Counted from the first letter of the stretch, positions 28,201 through 36,892 are shown. The stretch: 64,000 nt of DNA from Nostoc sp. CHAB 5824 (GCF_020829665.1 NZ_JAIVFT010000001.1:248001-312000), one strand, 5' to 3'. Numbers and translations are program-made. The notes: a model not told the origin generated them from the letters alone.

Positions 28201-28406
28201 ATGGTTGTGGGATTCCAGAGATGATGCGATCGCGCATTTTTGAACCTTTCTTTACCACCAAACAACCAGGTCAAGGTACTGGTTTAGGGTTATCTATTAG
28301 CTACCAAATTATTGTGCAAAAACATGGTGGTAATATCAAGTGTGTTTCTGAACCTGGCAAAGGCTGTGAGTTCTGGATAGAAATCCCGATGAAACGGACA
28401 ATTTAG
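25281..28406 (+). CDS. Four-GAF hybrid sensor histidine kinase with a cyanobacteriochrome-like GAF1
   Basis: 1041 residues, soluble. Four GAF domains (about 35-195, 220-403, 424-556, 583-744) lead through a coiled coil to HisKA (VAHEINNP, phosphoacceptor H788) and HATPase_c ([22 protein letters not shown]). GAF1 has DHCF (C105) and SDCHVQMLERFQVRAN (C133-H134). Two cysteines 28 residues apart in these contexts match the DXCF class of bilin-binding cyanobacteriochromes. GAF2 keeps the second Cys but as C-Y (C341), GAF4 has C-H (C682) without DXCF, and GAF3 has lost the region. It should autophosphorylate in response to light or a ligand. No response regulator is adjacent. Confidence 0.9.
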   Translation: MENSSTTQPISPNSEQQESHSDVTFSLRQNEQQKALSGVIARIRESLDIDAIFKITVIEVRQLLKTDRVGVFRFYPELGWEGEFIYEDVGAEWGSALAAKLHDHCFAAEFAGLYQQGWIKAMADIYQAGVSDCHVQMLERFQVRANIAAPLMKGKDLWGLLCIHQCSNPRQWEASEIEFVQLIAEHLGVALQQADYLEQVKLQSAELAQAKAREKAGQWQRTIAITIEKIRQFLDLESIFRTSTAELRQLLNADRVAIYRFNPDWSGEFVFESVAEGWISLIHEQSQRLELSENVSECSAKDLAKPPVADTYLQDTEGGSFSRCEVYRVCNDIYNSGFSDCYIKILEIYQARAYAIIAIYHGQKLWGLLAVYQNARTRDWQKDEIYLLTQVGTQLGVALQQAEFLQQMQIQAAEISKAAERQRALANTVEKIRQSLEIEAIFKTTTQEVRGLLEVERVAIYRFYPDWSGEFVADSIVDGWMPMVKPQPVTEGVLVQGKQAGKYARNEVFVPISQGEKLWGLLVAYQNSQPRYWQDEEINLLAQVGVQLGVALQQAESLKQMQVQAQKLAQAAARERKTAEREKALAATVEKIRQSLDIDTIFATSTEEVRRLLEVDRVTIYRFRSDWSGEFVAESLAQGWTPIREIVPAITDDYLQETQGRNFANAKSIVIKDIYSANYSICHIALLELMEARAYIIVPIFQGDKLWGLLAAYQNIKPRDWQEDEVDLLMQIGTQLGVGLQQAELLEQTQRQKEELTQTLKELQNTQSQLIQSEKMAGLGQLVAGVAHEINNPISFIYGNITYVTEHAENLFKLLRLYQKQYPKATGEIQKQAAALDLDFISDDLPKILTSMRMGADRISQLVLSLRSFSRLDETGMKPVDLHEGIDSTLLILQHRLQPQTNSFAIEVVKQYGELPPVVCYAAQMNQVFMNILNNAIDALENLEKAGKIIDNPKIWIRTEVLEENTILIWIADNGCGIPEMMRSRIFEPFFTTKQPGQGTGLGLSISYQIIVQKHGGNIKCVSEPGKGCEFWIEIPMKRTI

Positions 28407-28586
28407 GCGTTAACGATGCCTGCGGTAGCCTTTTCTAGGTAACACTATGCGTAGCTTTACGCCTTTTTGTCTGATGCGGAAGCGCAAAGAAAGAATAAAA
28501 GATGCGATACCTGCCGTAAGCTACGCTAACACACTCTGAAATAAAAGAAGTAATGTTAAAATTATATATCCATAAAGGAGAAGATT

Positions 28587-29042
28587 ATGAGCAATCAATC
28601 TGTTCCTAAAACCAATAGTCTCTATGCACAAGATTATCATTTGTGGTTAGAACACACTGTTGATATATTAAAAAAAAAAAAATTTTTAGAATTAGATTTA
28701 GAAAATTTAATTGAAGAAATCGAAAGTATGGGTAGAAGTGATAAAAATGCTTTAAGGAGTAATCTTAGAGTGCTTTTAATGCACCTTCTCAAATACCAAT
28801 TTCAACTCCAGAACCGATCCAATAGCTGGTTATATACAATCTATGAACATCGTCAAAGATTACAAGAAGCATTTGTAGATAGTCCTAGCTTAAAATACTA
28901 TTACACGGAAGTTTTTGACAGTTGTTACCAACACGCTAGAAAAGAAGCATCTATTAAAACAGGGCTTCCTCTGTCTATTTTTCCTAAAGACTATCCTTTT
29001 TCTGTTGATGAAACCTTAGATTCTGACTTCTTCCCAAATTAA
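28587..29042 (+). CDS. DUF29 family protein
   Basis: 151 residues, matching the usual length. Family landmarks: SLYAQDYHLWLEHTVDILK, LDLENLIEEIESMGRSDKNA, LLMHLLKYQFQLQNRSNSW and a C-terminal LPLSIFPKDYPFSVDE. DUF29 proteins are small helical proteins, abundant in multicopy in Nostoc and often near toxin-antitoxin and mobile DNA; their function is unknown. AAAGGAGAAG gives a strong ribosome binding site. An A-run at about 28669-28681 lies inside the gene and may be prone to slippage. Confidence 0.85.
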   Translation: MSNQSVPKTNSLYAQDYHLWLEHTVDILKKKKFLELDLENLIEEIESMGRSDKNALRSNLRVLLMHLLKYQFQLQNRSNSWLYTIYEHRQRLQEAFVDSPSLKYYYTEVFDSCYQHARKEASIKTGLPLSIFPKDYPFSVDETLDSDFFPN

Positions 29043-29126
29043 TCATAATCGCAGAGTAGAGATTTGGCAGGCGATGCCAACTCTTGGAGAGGCTACGCCT
29101 AGCTTGCTTCCCCTAAAACCGTAAAA

Positions 29127-29181
29127 ATTATTGAATCTATAAAAGGCATTTATATTTAAAATATGATGAATAACGTCATAA
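29127..29181 (+). pseudogene. Relic of a toxin-antitoxin junction
   Basis: About 55 bp resemble the junction between the intact antitoxin and PIN toxin genes at 30427-30490. ATTATTGAATCTAT-AAAGG-ATTT is followed by TATTTAAAATA and a start codon. Translated, it gives the antitoxin tail (IIESIKG) and the first toxin residues (MNNVII). Nothing else of that copy remains. Confidence 0.55.
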
Positions 29182-29222
29182 TTCCACTAGCATTAGTAAT
29201 ATAATCGGCTCTATAAATTAAT

Positions 29223-29795
29223 ATGGAAATCAAAGAAATTCTCCAAGCGCTCCCAAGTTTGAGTATAAGCGATCGCCTAAAGATAGCTGAATCAGCCCTA
29301 CAATTGGTTCTTCAAGAAAAACACTCATTTACCAAAGATGAGCAAAAACGTCAATTAACACTAGCCGCAATGACAGCTATTACAGATTATGCACCTGGTA
29401 GTGAATTAAATATATTCTCTAACTTAGAGGGAAAGCTCAAGAGACAGGAAGAATTATTATATATAATTCCACAGAGTCTCATTGAGTTTTGGGCTGTCGC
29501 TACAAGACCAATTAATAGTAATGGTTTAGGTTTATCCACGGCTCAAGCAGTAGAAGAAACTGATAAAGTTAAGAAGATATTTATACTAAACCTTGATATA
29601 CTTGCTATTTTTAGTGAATGGGAATCTCTAATTTTTAAATACCAAGTCATGGAAAAAAAGGTGCATGATGCACGTTTAGTTGCAGCAATGATAACACACA
29701 AGATTACACATCTACTTACATTTAATATTGATGACTTTAAACATTTTTCTGCAATTGTAATTGTTGATCCGCGCAGTGTTACACCGCAGTCTTAA
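29223..29795 (+). pseudogene. In-frame fusion of an antitoxin with a truncated PIN-domain toxin
   Basis: 190 residues that look like two genes joined. Residues 1-70 resemble a VapB-like antitoxin (ILQALPSLSISDRLKIAESA, then AAMTAITDYAPGSELNIFSN). Residues from about 75 resemble the later two thirds of a VapC PIN toxin: YIIPQSLIEFWAVATRPINS, EKKVHDARLVAAMITH and LLTFNIDDFKHF. The toxin's first strand, with the LLDTN-type catalytic Asp, is missing, as are the antitoxin end and the intergenic start. A deletion is the simplest explanation. It is intact as a frame but probably not a nuclease. Confidence 0.7.
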
Positions 29796-30137
29796 TTATA
29801 TTGCCAGAGCGATTGATCGCACGCTGAAGATTTTGCAGGCGATCATTCTTTTTAACGAACCACAGAGGCGCAGAGAACACAGAAGAACAGAAGAGGACGA
29901 TGCCTGCGGTGGGCTTTATCTAAGCATTTCAATAAAAAGTTAGCGATCGCTTTTTTATCTCACGCAATAGGCGCACTCGATTAGGAACCGATTCTTGATC
30001 AGTTCAATACCATGTAAGTGTCGGGACGTTCTCAGTAAACTAAAATAGCTATTCACGCTAAAATATAATATAACTACCAGTGCTAAAACTGATTAATATC
30101 TACTCGTGTTTTTAAATTATCTACTTACAAGGTATTT

Positions 30138-30464
30138 ATGAACAATAATCAACCGCTGACAGCACAATCATCAACTACACCCCGCGCTGAACTATTATTA
30201 GAAATTCAACAAACTCCAGAAGAATATGTACCAGAATTACTACAAATTGTACGTCTATTTCGTCAAAGTGTGACGATGAAACAGACATCATTAAATAACT
30301 GGGAAAATGCTCTTAATGAAATTAGTCAGAGTGATGCCGTCAAACAACAAGAAAGGAAAACAAACATCAAAAAAATATTTGAGTCATGGAATGAGTTAGA
30401 TGAACAAGAAGAACAACAAAAAATATTAGAAATTATTGAATCTATGAAAGGTATTTCTATTTAA
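30138..30464 (+). CDS. Putative antitoxin of a PIN-domain module
   Basis: 108 residues, mostly helical and acidic. After a polar start (MNNNQPLTAQSSTTP), ELLLEIQQTPEEYVPELLQI and VRLFRQSVTMKQ resemble short cyanobacterial antitoxin-like proteins that precede PIN toxins. The C-terminal half is a charged helix (DEQEEQQKILEIIESMKG). It ends 6 bp before the PIN gene, so the two are coupled. No clear DNA-binding fold is visible, so the antitoxin role rests on the gene order. Confidence 0.65.
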   Translation: MNNNQPLTAQSSTTPRAELLLEIQQTPEEYVPELLQIVRLFRQSVTMKQTSLNNWENALNEISQSDAVKQQERKTNIKKIFESWNELDEQEEQQKILEIIESMKGISI

Positions 30465-30470
30465 AATACG

Positions 30471-30938
30471 ATGAGTAAGGTTATTATCTTAGATTCTGCA
30501 CCTGTGGGATTAATTACTAATCCAAAAGCAACGCCTCTAGCTGTGCAATGTCAAGAATGGTTTTATACGCTATTTGAGAGAGGATATGAAGTAATTTTAC
30601 CAGAAATTATAGATTATGAAATTAGACGGGAATTATTAAGGGCAAATAAATTATCAGGAATTAGAAAACTTAATCAACTAAAGTCAGAAATTATCTATCT
30701 TCCTATTACAACAGAAGTGATGTTGAAAGCAGCAGAGTTATGGGCCCAAGTAAGAAATCAAGGAAAATCTACAGCAGATAATAAAGCTTTAGATGGTGAT
30801 GTAATTTTGGCATCTAAATCTATTTTAGTTGCTAATTATGGGCATGACGTTATTATTGCCACAAGCAATAAAAAACATTATCAGGATAAGCTTGACGAAT
30901 ATGGCGCTTTATACCAATACCAAGATCAGCAACTATAA
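30471..30938 (+). CDS. PIN-domain RNase toxin (VapC-like)
   Basis: 155 residues. The PIN fold is recognisable from VIILDSAPVGLI (first catalytic Asp, D8), VILPEIIDYEIRRELL (acidic residue), LDGDVILASKS (second acidic cluster) and VIIATSNKKHY. PIN toxins cut specific RNAs with Mg or Mn ions. The start is 6 bp after the putative antitoxin. Its 3' end overlaps, antisense, the truncated end of a leftward ATPase gene by 86 bp, which suggests the module landed there. The domain call is good; RNA target unknown. Confidence 0.8.
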   Translation: MSKVIILDSAPVGLITNPKATPLAVQCQEWFYTLFERGYEVILPEIIDYEIRRELLRANKLSGIRKLNQLKSEIIYLPITTEVMLKAAELWAQVRNQGKSTADNKALDGDVILASKSILVANYGHDVIIATSNKKHYQDKLDEYGALYQYQDQQL

Positions 30939-31488
30939 ATGAAATTTCACCTTTTCTTTGATACCAAGCAAATTGGATTAACGATGGGATACCTCTCGAA
31001 TTACGACCATGCTCAAGAGTATTGTAAAGTAGCTCTGCTATGATATAGCGTAATGTTTTTTCATATTCAATATCAAAACTTTCTGTATAATTCTCCGCTT
31101 TTTCCAATGCATTGCTAAAATCTCTATTATTCCTAACTGCAAAAAGTGGCTTATCATAGCTTCCTCTAAAATTTTCATTACTGTCATCTTGAATATTAAA
31201 TAGTCCTTGCGCTCCCATTTTTACCCACATTTTGGAAGCACCTTGCTTGTCAGAAATGTCATTAAAATGGCATTTAACAAAGCAGTGATTAATTCTTAAA
31301 TGCCAAATATAAAGTACAAAAAGTGATAAAGCTTGATAATTAGCTTCAAAACATTGACTAAAATCTATAGTTATATTTTCATTTCTTATTTTCCAGTCAA
31401 ATAATTGTAAAAGACTATCAAAATCATAATATTCATGTGATTTAAACTTCCAGCTTTTTGGTAAGGTAATAATTCTATTATTGTTCAT
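30853..31488 (-). pseudogene. HATPase-fold protein truncated at its C terminus
   Basis: 211 residues. The N-terminal half resembles STAS-like or sensor modules (ITIDFSQCFEANYQALSLFV). The second half begins a GHKL ATPase: LRYIIAELLYNTLEHG (N box) and FIVADLGIGIKRHI (G1 box). The frame then ends at YPDNVFYCLWQ, before the F/G2 lid and last strands needed for ATP binding. The end overlaps the PIN toxin gene at 30471-30938 on the other strand. It was therefore probably cut off when the toxin module or a rearrangement arrived. It may still be translated. Confidence 0.65.
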
Positions 31489-31581
31489 AGATTATAATCG
31501 GAAATATAATAGTAATAACACTTAGTTTTTTTAGCGGATTGCAGAAATCACCCCTTCTTCATTTGTGACAAGTTAAGCTTT

Positions 31582-31917
31582 TCACAAATCGTAGTGAGTC
31601 CGTGTTGTTGGTGAAAATAACATAAAAACAGTTATTGAAAAAGAAACTATATTATGAGTAAGTGTTACCCATCCTTTTGTTGTACAAGTTGTTGAGATTT
31701 CATTAAAATATTCTAATGTCCTACATTCATATATAAAATCTTTCATTATCAAACCAAAAGGCATAATAAAAAACAAGAAAATACTAAAAGTTATTATTAT
31801 CCATACACTTACAAATAAAAGACAAGAATAAATAATTAAAAATAAAGGATTTTTTGGATAATGATTTGGTAAAGAATCTAAAAATACTTTTAATGCCATT
31901 TTCTTGCGGTAACTCAT
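31582..31917 (-). CDS. Small membrane protein, unknown function
   Basis: 111 residues with hydrophobic segments FLIIYSCLLFVSVWIIITFS, ITFSIFLFFIMPFGLIM and HNIVSFSITVFMLF. A basic N terminus (MSYRKKMALK) would stay in the cytosol. Three Cys lie in the loop (ECRTLEYFNEISTTC). It is 93 bp upstream of the truncated ATPase gene on the same strand, so it may have been its partner. No family recognised. Confidence 0.5.
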   Translation of the reverse strand: MSYRKKMALKVFLDSLPNHYPKNPLFLIIYSCLLFVSVWIIITFSIFLFFIMPFGLIMKDFIYECRTLEYFNEISTTCTTKGWVTLTHNIVSFSITVFMLFSPTTRTHYDL

Positions 31918-32068
31918 AACAACTACCTAATCCCAACGAAAAAATTTATACTGAATATAATCTACTACTAGTTTATTGTGTACAGAATAAACCCTTAATT
32001 TAAATTTTGATTAATTATAAAATTTACGTATTTACACAGATGACATCAGCTAACTATGCGATATCTTT

Positions 32069-32242
32069 TTATATGATTTCAATCTGCTCTAATTCAGTTC
32101 TATTGTTAAATTCTTGTTTAAATTTATTAAAATACTGTTTTAGCCAAGCAATATTTTTTCGTCGGAGATCCTGTTCCAGTTCTAACTGTGAAATCCGCGA
32201 TGCCAAAGATTCTAAAGTTACTTCTGAGTTAGAGCTATTCAT
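32069..32242 (-). CDS. 57-residue helical protein, unknown function
   Basis: An open frame from ATG 32242 to TAA 32069 encodes a charged helical protein (VTLESLASRISQLELEQDLR, then IAWLKQYFNKFKQEFNNRT). The pattern is typical of small Nostoc coiled-coil proteins and is more convincing than the opposite-strand frame here. No strong ribosome binding site was identified. Possibly the N-terminal piece of a larger gene. Confidence 0.5.
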   Translation of the reverse strand: MNSSNSEVTLESLASRISQLELEQDLRRKNIAWLKQYFNKFKQEFNNRTELEQIEII

Positions 32243-32457
32243 AAATTTATCGCTAACTATATTGTGCCTATATTTATAAATTGCTCAAATTCCAGCTTAG
32301 ATTAACAGCCAATACTCACAGTTCTTAAAGTCTTCTTTGCATGAGGTAATTCCCCAACAAAAAAATTTGCCCTGGGAATATCACACCCCCAAGGCAAATA
32401 AACTTTCTAATTCTTTCTTTACTTCGCGCCCTTCGCGCCCTTTGCGGTTCGTTTCTC

Positions 32458-33864
32458 TTAAAGTTGCTTCACTTCCGAAACCAACTTCGCCACCATATCC
32501 TTTGCACTACCAAAAAGCATCGTAGTTTTATCCTTGTAGAACAACTCATTATCTACACCCGCAAAACCCGTACTCATCCCGCGCTTAATTACAATCGTCT
32601 GCTTCGCCCGATCTACTTCCAAAATCGGCATACCATAAATCGGGCTATTAGCATCACTTTGCGCCGCCGGATTTACCACATCATTTGCCCCAATTACTAA
32701 AGCCACATCAGCTTGATCAAACTGGGGATTAATATCATCCATGTCGTACAACTGCGTATAAGGCACATTTGCCTCTGCCAGCAATACATTCATGTGCCCT
32801 GGCATTCTCCCAGCAACGGGGTGAATGGCATACTTGACATCAACGCCCATTTTTTCTAATTGATCTGACAATTCCCGGACGCTATGTTGCGCTTGAGCAA
32901 CTGCCATACCATAACCGGGCACAATTACCACAGAACGGGCATAACCCAACATCATCGCCCCTTCTTCAGGATCGATGCTGCGGACGGTTTGATCGGTTGC
33001 ACCACCACTAGCAGCAGCACCACCAGAACTAGAACCTGTACCAAAAGCGCTGAACAGCACACTAAATAAGGAGCGGTTCATCGCCTTACACATAATCTCG
33101 GTAAGGATTAAGCCAGATGCTCCTACCAAAGCACCAGCGATGATTAACATATTGTTCATCACCACGAATCCCGCCGCCGCCGCCGCCACACCTGATAAGG
33201 AGTTCAACAGCGAGATTACCACTGGCATATCGCCGCCACCAATAGGGATGACGAACATCACGCCCAGCACTAAAGAAACGCCAACCACTCCCAAGAATAT
33301 AGGTAAGCTATCTGGTGTGATGATTAAGTAGGCACTACCCACCAGATAAGCACCCAGAAGCAAGAGGTTAAATGGTTGCTGGAATGGAAATGTAATTGGG
33401 GAACCGCTAATTAAACCTTGCAATTTGGCAAAGGCTAGAAAACTACCGGTGAAGGTAACGCCACCAATTAACACATCCAACAGCATAGAAATGTTGACAT
33501 CTAGCGGTATCGCCTGAGAACTATCTAATAACCGCCAGAATTCGGCAACAGCTACTAATGCCGAAGCCGCACCACCTAAACCGTTGAGTAATCCCACCAT
33601 TTGGGGCATTTCGGTCATTTGGACTTTGTAGGCAACGATCGCACCAATTCCCGATCCAATAGCCAAGCCCAACAATATCATCTCGTAGTTCAATACATGC
33701 TGATCGAGCATTGTCGCTGCGATCGCCAGCAGCATTCCCACAGCCGCTACAATATTACCGTTCCTTGCTGTAGCAGGTGATCCCAGCTTTTTCAAGCCCA
33801 GAATGAATAATGATGCAGCGACTAAGTACGTCAGCTGAATGCCAGTTGGTAAAAAGTCGCTCAC
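32458..33864 (-). CDS. pntB: NAD(P) transhydrogenase subunit beta
   Basis: 468 residues, full length. PntB carries the rest of the proton channel (about nine hydrophobic helices in residues 1-260) and the NADP(H)-binding domain III (VVIVPGYGMAVAQAQHSV, YAIHPVAGRMPGHMNVLLAE, VALVIGANDVVNPAA). With PntA it transfers hydride between NAD(H) and NADP(H), coupled to protons across the membrane. The GTG start overlaps the stop of the preceding pntAB gene (GTGA), so the two are translationally coupled. Last gene of the three-gene operon. Confidence 0.96.
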   Translation of the reverse strand: MSDFLPTGIQLTYLVAASLFILGLKKLGSPATARNGNIVAAVGMLLAIAATMLDQHVLNYEMILLGLAIGSGIGAIVAYKVQMTEMPQMVGLLNGLGGAASALVAVAEFWRLLDSSQAIPLDVNISMLLDVLIGGVTFTGSFLAFAKLQGLISGSPITFPFQQPFNLLLLGAYLVGSAYLIITPDSLPIFLGVVGVSLVLGVMFVIPIGGGDMPVVISLLNSLSGVAAAAAGFVVMNNMLIIAGALVGASGLILTEIMCKAMNRSLFSVLFSAFGTGSSSGGAAASGGATDQTVRSIDPEEGAMMLGYARSVVIVPGYGMAVAQAQHSVRELSDQLEKMGVDVKYAIHPVAGRMPGHMNVLLAEANVPYTQLYDMDDINPQFDQADVALVIGANDVVNPAAQSDANSPIYGMPILEVDRAKQTIVIKRGMSTGFAGVDNELFYKDKTTMLFGSAKDMVAKLVSEVKQL

Positions 33865-34154
33865 GCCTTAATCTCCTTCTTCTTGAACATTTGCAACATT
33901 CTGTCTGTCACTAAAAACCCACCCACAACGTTGACTGTTGCTAATACCACAGCAATCAAACCGAGAATTACTGACACGCTTGTGTCTCTCGCACCAGCAG
34001 CAACTATTGCTCCAAGTACCGCAATGCCAGAAATCGCGTTTGAGCCTGACATTAAAGGCGTGTGTAAAGTCGGTGGTATTTTGTTGATGACTTCAAAGCC
34101 GATAAAAGATGCCAAAACAAATACAAACAAAGCAGCAAGTAATGCCTCTGTCAT
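33861..34154 (-). CDS. pntAB: NAD(P) transhydrogenase subunit alpha part 2 (membrane part)
   Basis: 97 residues from ATG 34154 (MTEALLAALFVFVLASFIGF). AAGGAG lies upstream, which decides against the earlier in-frame start at 34202. Three to four helices, with GSNAISGIAVLGAIVAAGA, form domain II of the alpha subunit. The split of alpha into two genes is usual for cyanobacteria. It ends by overlapping pntB. Confidence 0.95.
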   Translation of the reverse strand: MTEALLAALFVFVLASFIGFEVINKIPPTLHTPLMSGSNAISGIAVLGAIVAAGARDTSVSVILGLIAVVLATVNVVGGFLVTDRMLQMFKKKEIKA

Positions 34155-34185
34155 GAAATCAAAACTCCTTATAGTAATTTGGCTA

Positions 34186-35352
34186 TTAACCTGCTCCAAC
34201 ACCGCTCAAAGCTTGTAGCGCATCCCGTACTCGTTGATTGCGAATTTCACCTGCGTGGGTAACGCAAGCTGCATCAACGATGTCGTCGCCAAAGTCTATC
34301 TGCAAAGCTTTGTCTTTGATCAGCAGTTGAATCAATGATGTTACGTTCTTGGCATACAATTGGCTGGCATGAATTGGCATTGATGATGGAAGATTGATGG
34401 GGCCGATAATTGTCACACCGTTCCACACAATATCTTTGCCGGGTTCGGTGCAGGCGCAGTTACCACCCTGTTCAGCAGCCAAATCCACAATCACTGAACC
34501 CGGTTTCATTTGTGCCACCATTTCTTCTGTAACTAGGCGTGGTGCTTGTCTTCCAGGTACTTGGGCGGTGGTAATCACCACATCAGAATTTTTGATGTGT
34601 TCAGCGACAACTTCTTGAGTACGTTGTTTGCTAGCCTCAGAAATTTCCTTGGCGTAACCGCCAGCAGCGACGGTTTCTTCCTCTAGTTTGACTTCAACGA
34701 ATTTTGCCCCTAAGCTTTGCACCTCTTCTTTAACGGCGGGACGAATATCAAAGGCTTCTACCACTGCTCCCAAGCGTCTAGCTGTGGCGATCGCTTGCAA
34801 TCCGGCTACACCAGCGCCCATAATAAATACTTTCGCTGGAGCGATCGTACCTGCGGCTGTGGTTAACATCGGGAAATATTTCGGTAATGCAGCTGCGGCA
34901 ATTAATACTGCTTTGTAACCTGCTAATGAAGCTTGTGAGGACAAAGCATCCATACTTTGCGCCCTAGTGGTACGGGGGATCATTTCCATACTCAAGGCTG
35001 TGACTTTCCGATTTGCTAGTTGCTCTGCCACAACAGGATTTCCCAAAGGATTGAGGAAACTGACTAATACAGCCCCTTCCTTTAACAAATCAATTTCTGA
35101 ACGTCCATCTTCCCGTTCTTGTGGTGGGCTGACTTTCAGCAGAATATCTGTTTCGCCCCATAATTTGGCAGTATCGCTGATAATTATGGCTCCTGCTGCT
35201 TCATAGGCAGAATCGCCAAAAAATGATCGCTCTCCTGCACCCGTTTCTACCCAGACTTCCAAACCTTGTTTTACCAATCGAGCAACGGTGTCAGGAATTA
35301 ATGCCACACGACGTTCACAAACTTCAATTTCTTTAGCAACTGCTATTCTCAT
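34186..35352 (-). CDS. pntAA: NAD(P) transhydrogenase subunit alpha part 1
   Basis: 388 residues from ATG 35352 (MRIAVAKEIEVCERRVALIP), chosen because CAGGAGATTTC lies just upstream; an in-frame start 12 codons earlier lacks one. It has the alanine dehydrogenase/PntA fold with the NAD-binding loop GAGVAGLQAIATARRLGA and the SLNPL-like and MIPRTTRAQSMDAL regions. It is the soluble NAD(H)-binding domain I. It is followed 31 bp later by pntAB; first gene of the pnt operon. Confidence 0.96.
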   Translation of the reverse strand: MRIAVAKEIEVCERRVALIPDTVARLVKQGLEVWVETGAGERSFFGDSAYEAAGAIIISDTAKLWGETDILLKVSPPQEREDGRSEIDLLKEGAVLVSFLNPLGNPVVAEQLANRKVTALSMEMIPRTTRAQSMDALSSQASLAGYKAVLIAAAALPKYFPMLTTAAGTIAPAKVFIMGAGVAGLQAIATARRLGAVVEAFDIRPAVKEEVQSLGAKFVEVKLEEETVAAGGYAKEISEASKQRTQEVVAEHIKNSDVVITTAQVPGRQAPRLVTEEMVAQMKPGSVIVDLAAEQGGNCACTEPGKDIVWNGVTIIGPINLPSSMPIHASQLYAKNVTSLIQLLIKDKALQIDFGDDIVDAACVTHAGEIRNQRVRDALQALSGVGAG

Positions 35353-36112
35353 GAAATCTCCTGAAGATAAATACCTAATCTCTGCCAAGTAAGCGATTGT
35401 CTATATGAAGGATATCCCGCACTCATAGTACTTAGGCAGCAAAATCAGCCATGACTTTTACTTGTAGATTGAACCTTGAACTTTCCTCTCCCACTCTTAG
35501 CTCTCCAGGCAAAGCCTTACTTTGCCGTTCGCAGATGTCATATTTTCAGATAGTTGCAAACAGGGTTACGTATTGCACATCCTAAATTGATTCCCAAATT
35601 TTGCATCTTTATCTTCAGCTTGTTTTCGGGATTGAAAAATTTTGGTATTCCTTTCTTATAGAGTAATATTGACCAAATTTTGAAAGCTTTATAATTTCCC
35701 AATCAAATTTTAATGATTACGACTTTGATTCAAACTTACTTTTAATCAATTTAGCCCAAGTTAACTGGCGATCGCTGATGCCACGCCTCAATTTTTATAA
35801 CAAAATTCTCAAATTTAGATACACTTATACATATTTAGAAACACAATCCAATCCTAACAGTATTTCTATTTAGTTCAAAATTTGACCAACCTAGTCATAA
35901 AATCAGTACTCTGTAAGGCTAATGAAGTAAATCGAGTATATGGTAAATTCATAACTAAGTAATTTTGCTGTCGCCCAAAACTCAGGGAGGATGGCACCTT
36001 TTGTTGTTATTGAACGTCAATTGTCAGGAAGTTGGTAGTAAAGTTTAGTAACGAATACTAACACACAGTTCTTTAGATAACTGATTTATATTTTGGTAGA
36101 GGAAGCTCAATT
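35353..36112. other. Divergent intergenic region
   Basis: 760 bp between the leftward pnt operon and the rightward 36113 gene. It is AT-rich with one GCGATCGC near 35769. I see no gene, no strong hairpin and no recognisable operator. It must hold both promoters. Confidence 0.4.
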
Positions 36113-36625
36113 ATGCGACGTTTACTTTCTGCTTTAGCTGTGACTAGCTGCTTGCTGACTGGATTTCCAGCTATGACGTGGGCAGATAGCCTACCAGGAT
36201 TTACGCTGTTTAGCGGTGTCAAAGCTGAAAATCAACTGCCCTTCCGGTTAGATTTTGGTGGGCAAGCTAATGGTTGGGATCGATACATATTGAGGATTCC
36301 AGCCCAAAAAATGAAATTGGCTGTTGGTCAATTTGCCATTACCTACCCTGATTATTACAAAGGAACTTTTGACCAGAAAGAAATTGAAGTCCGAGTCAAG
36401 GGCAAAGCAGTTCCGCTTTCTGAGGTGAAGTGGGACAAAGAAGGTAAGCTAATTAATATTTTTCCCCAAGAGCCAGTGCCAGCAGGTAGTGCAGTTGAGG
36501 TAGTCTTATCTAACGTGAAAAACCCAGCCTTCGGCGGAGTTTACTATTTTCGCTGTCAAGTTCTCTCCCCTGGCGATGTGCCACTATTGCGCTACATGGG
36601 AACATGGATTTTGAGCATCAATTAA
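36113..36625 (+). CDS. DUF2808 family exported protein
   Basis: 170 residues. A signal peptide (LLSALAVTSCLLTGFPAMTW, cleavage after WA) is followed by the DUF2808 domain: FRLDFGGQANGWDRYILRIP, FAITYPDYYKGTFDQKEIEV and NPAFGGVYYFRCQVLSPGD. The family is abundant in cyanobacteria and is secreted or periplasmic; its function is unknown. GAGGAAG precedes the ATG. Confidence 0.85.
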   Translation: MRRLLSALAVTSCLLTGFPAMTWADSLPGFTLFSGVKAENQLPFRLDFGGQANGWDRYILRIPAQKMKLAVGQFAITYPDYYKGTFDQKEIEVRVKGKAVPLSEVKWDKEGKLINIFPQEPVPAGSAVEVVLSNVKNPAFGGVYYFRCQVLSPGDVPLLRYMGTWILSIN

Positions 36626-36757
36626 TAAGAGTGGGGAAAAGGAGACAGAGGGTGATGAGGTGTAACCAATTTCCAATTCCCGATTTCCAATTCACTAGTA
36701 AAGTGATACAATTGCAGATTGTGAGTTTTTATAAAAATCACCTAAGAGGGGAAGAGT

Positions 36758-36892
36758 ATGAAAAGAACACTAGGCGGCACTAGCCGTAAGAGAAAAAGAA
36801 CCTCTGGTTTTCGCGCTAGGATGCGGACACCAGACGGCAGAAACGTGATTAGCGCCAGGAGAAAAAAGGGGCGTCATCGTCTAAGCGTTTAG
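36758..36892 (+). CDS. rpmH: Ribosomal protein L34
   Basis: 44 residues: [20 protein letters not shown], then [20 protein letters not shown] and RLSV. The length and sequence are typical of L34, a small basic 50S protein. GAGGGGAAGAGT precedes the ATG. It heads the conserved rpmH-rnpA cluster and ends 26 bp before rnpA. Confidence 0.97.
   Translation: MKRTLGGTSRKRKRTSGFRARMRTPDGRNVISARRKKGRHRLSV

Noticed and set aside
32007..32279. Plus-strand 90-residue frame
   Set aside because: Cys/Ser-rich and without a ribosome binding site; the opposite strand holds a better small gene.
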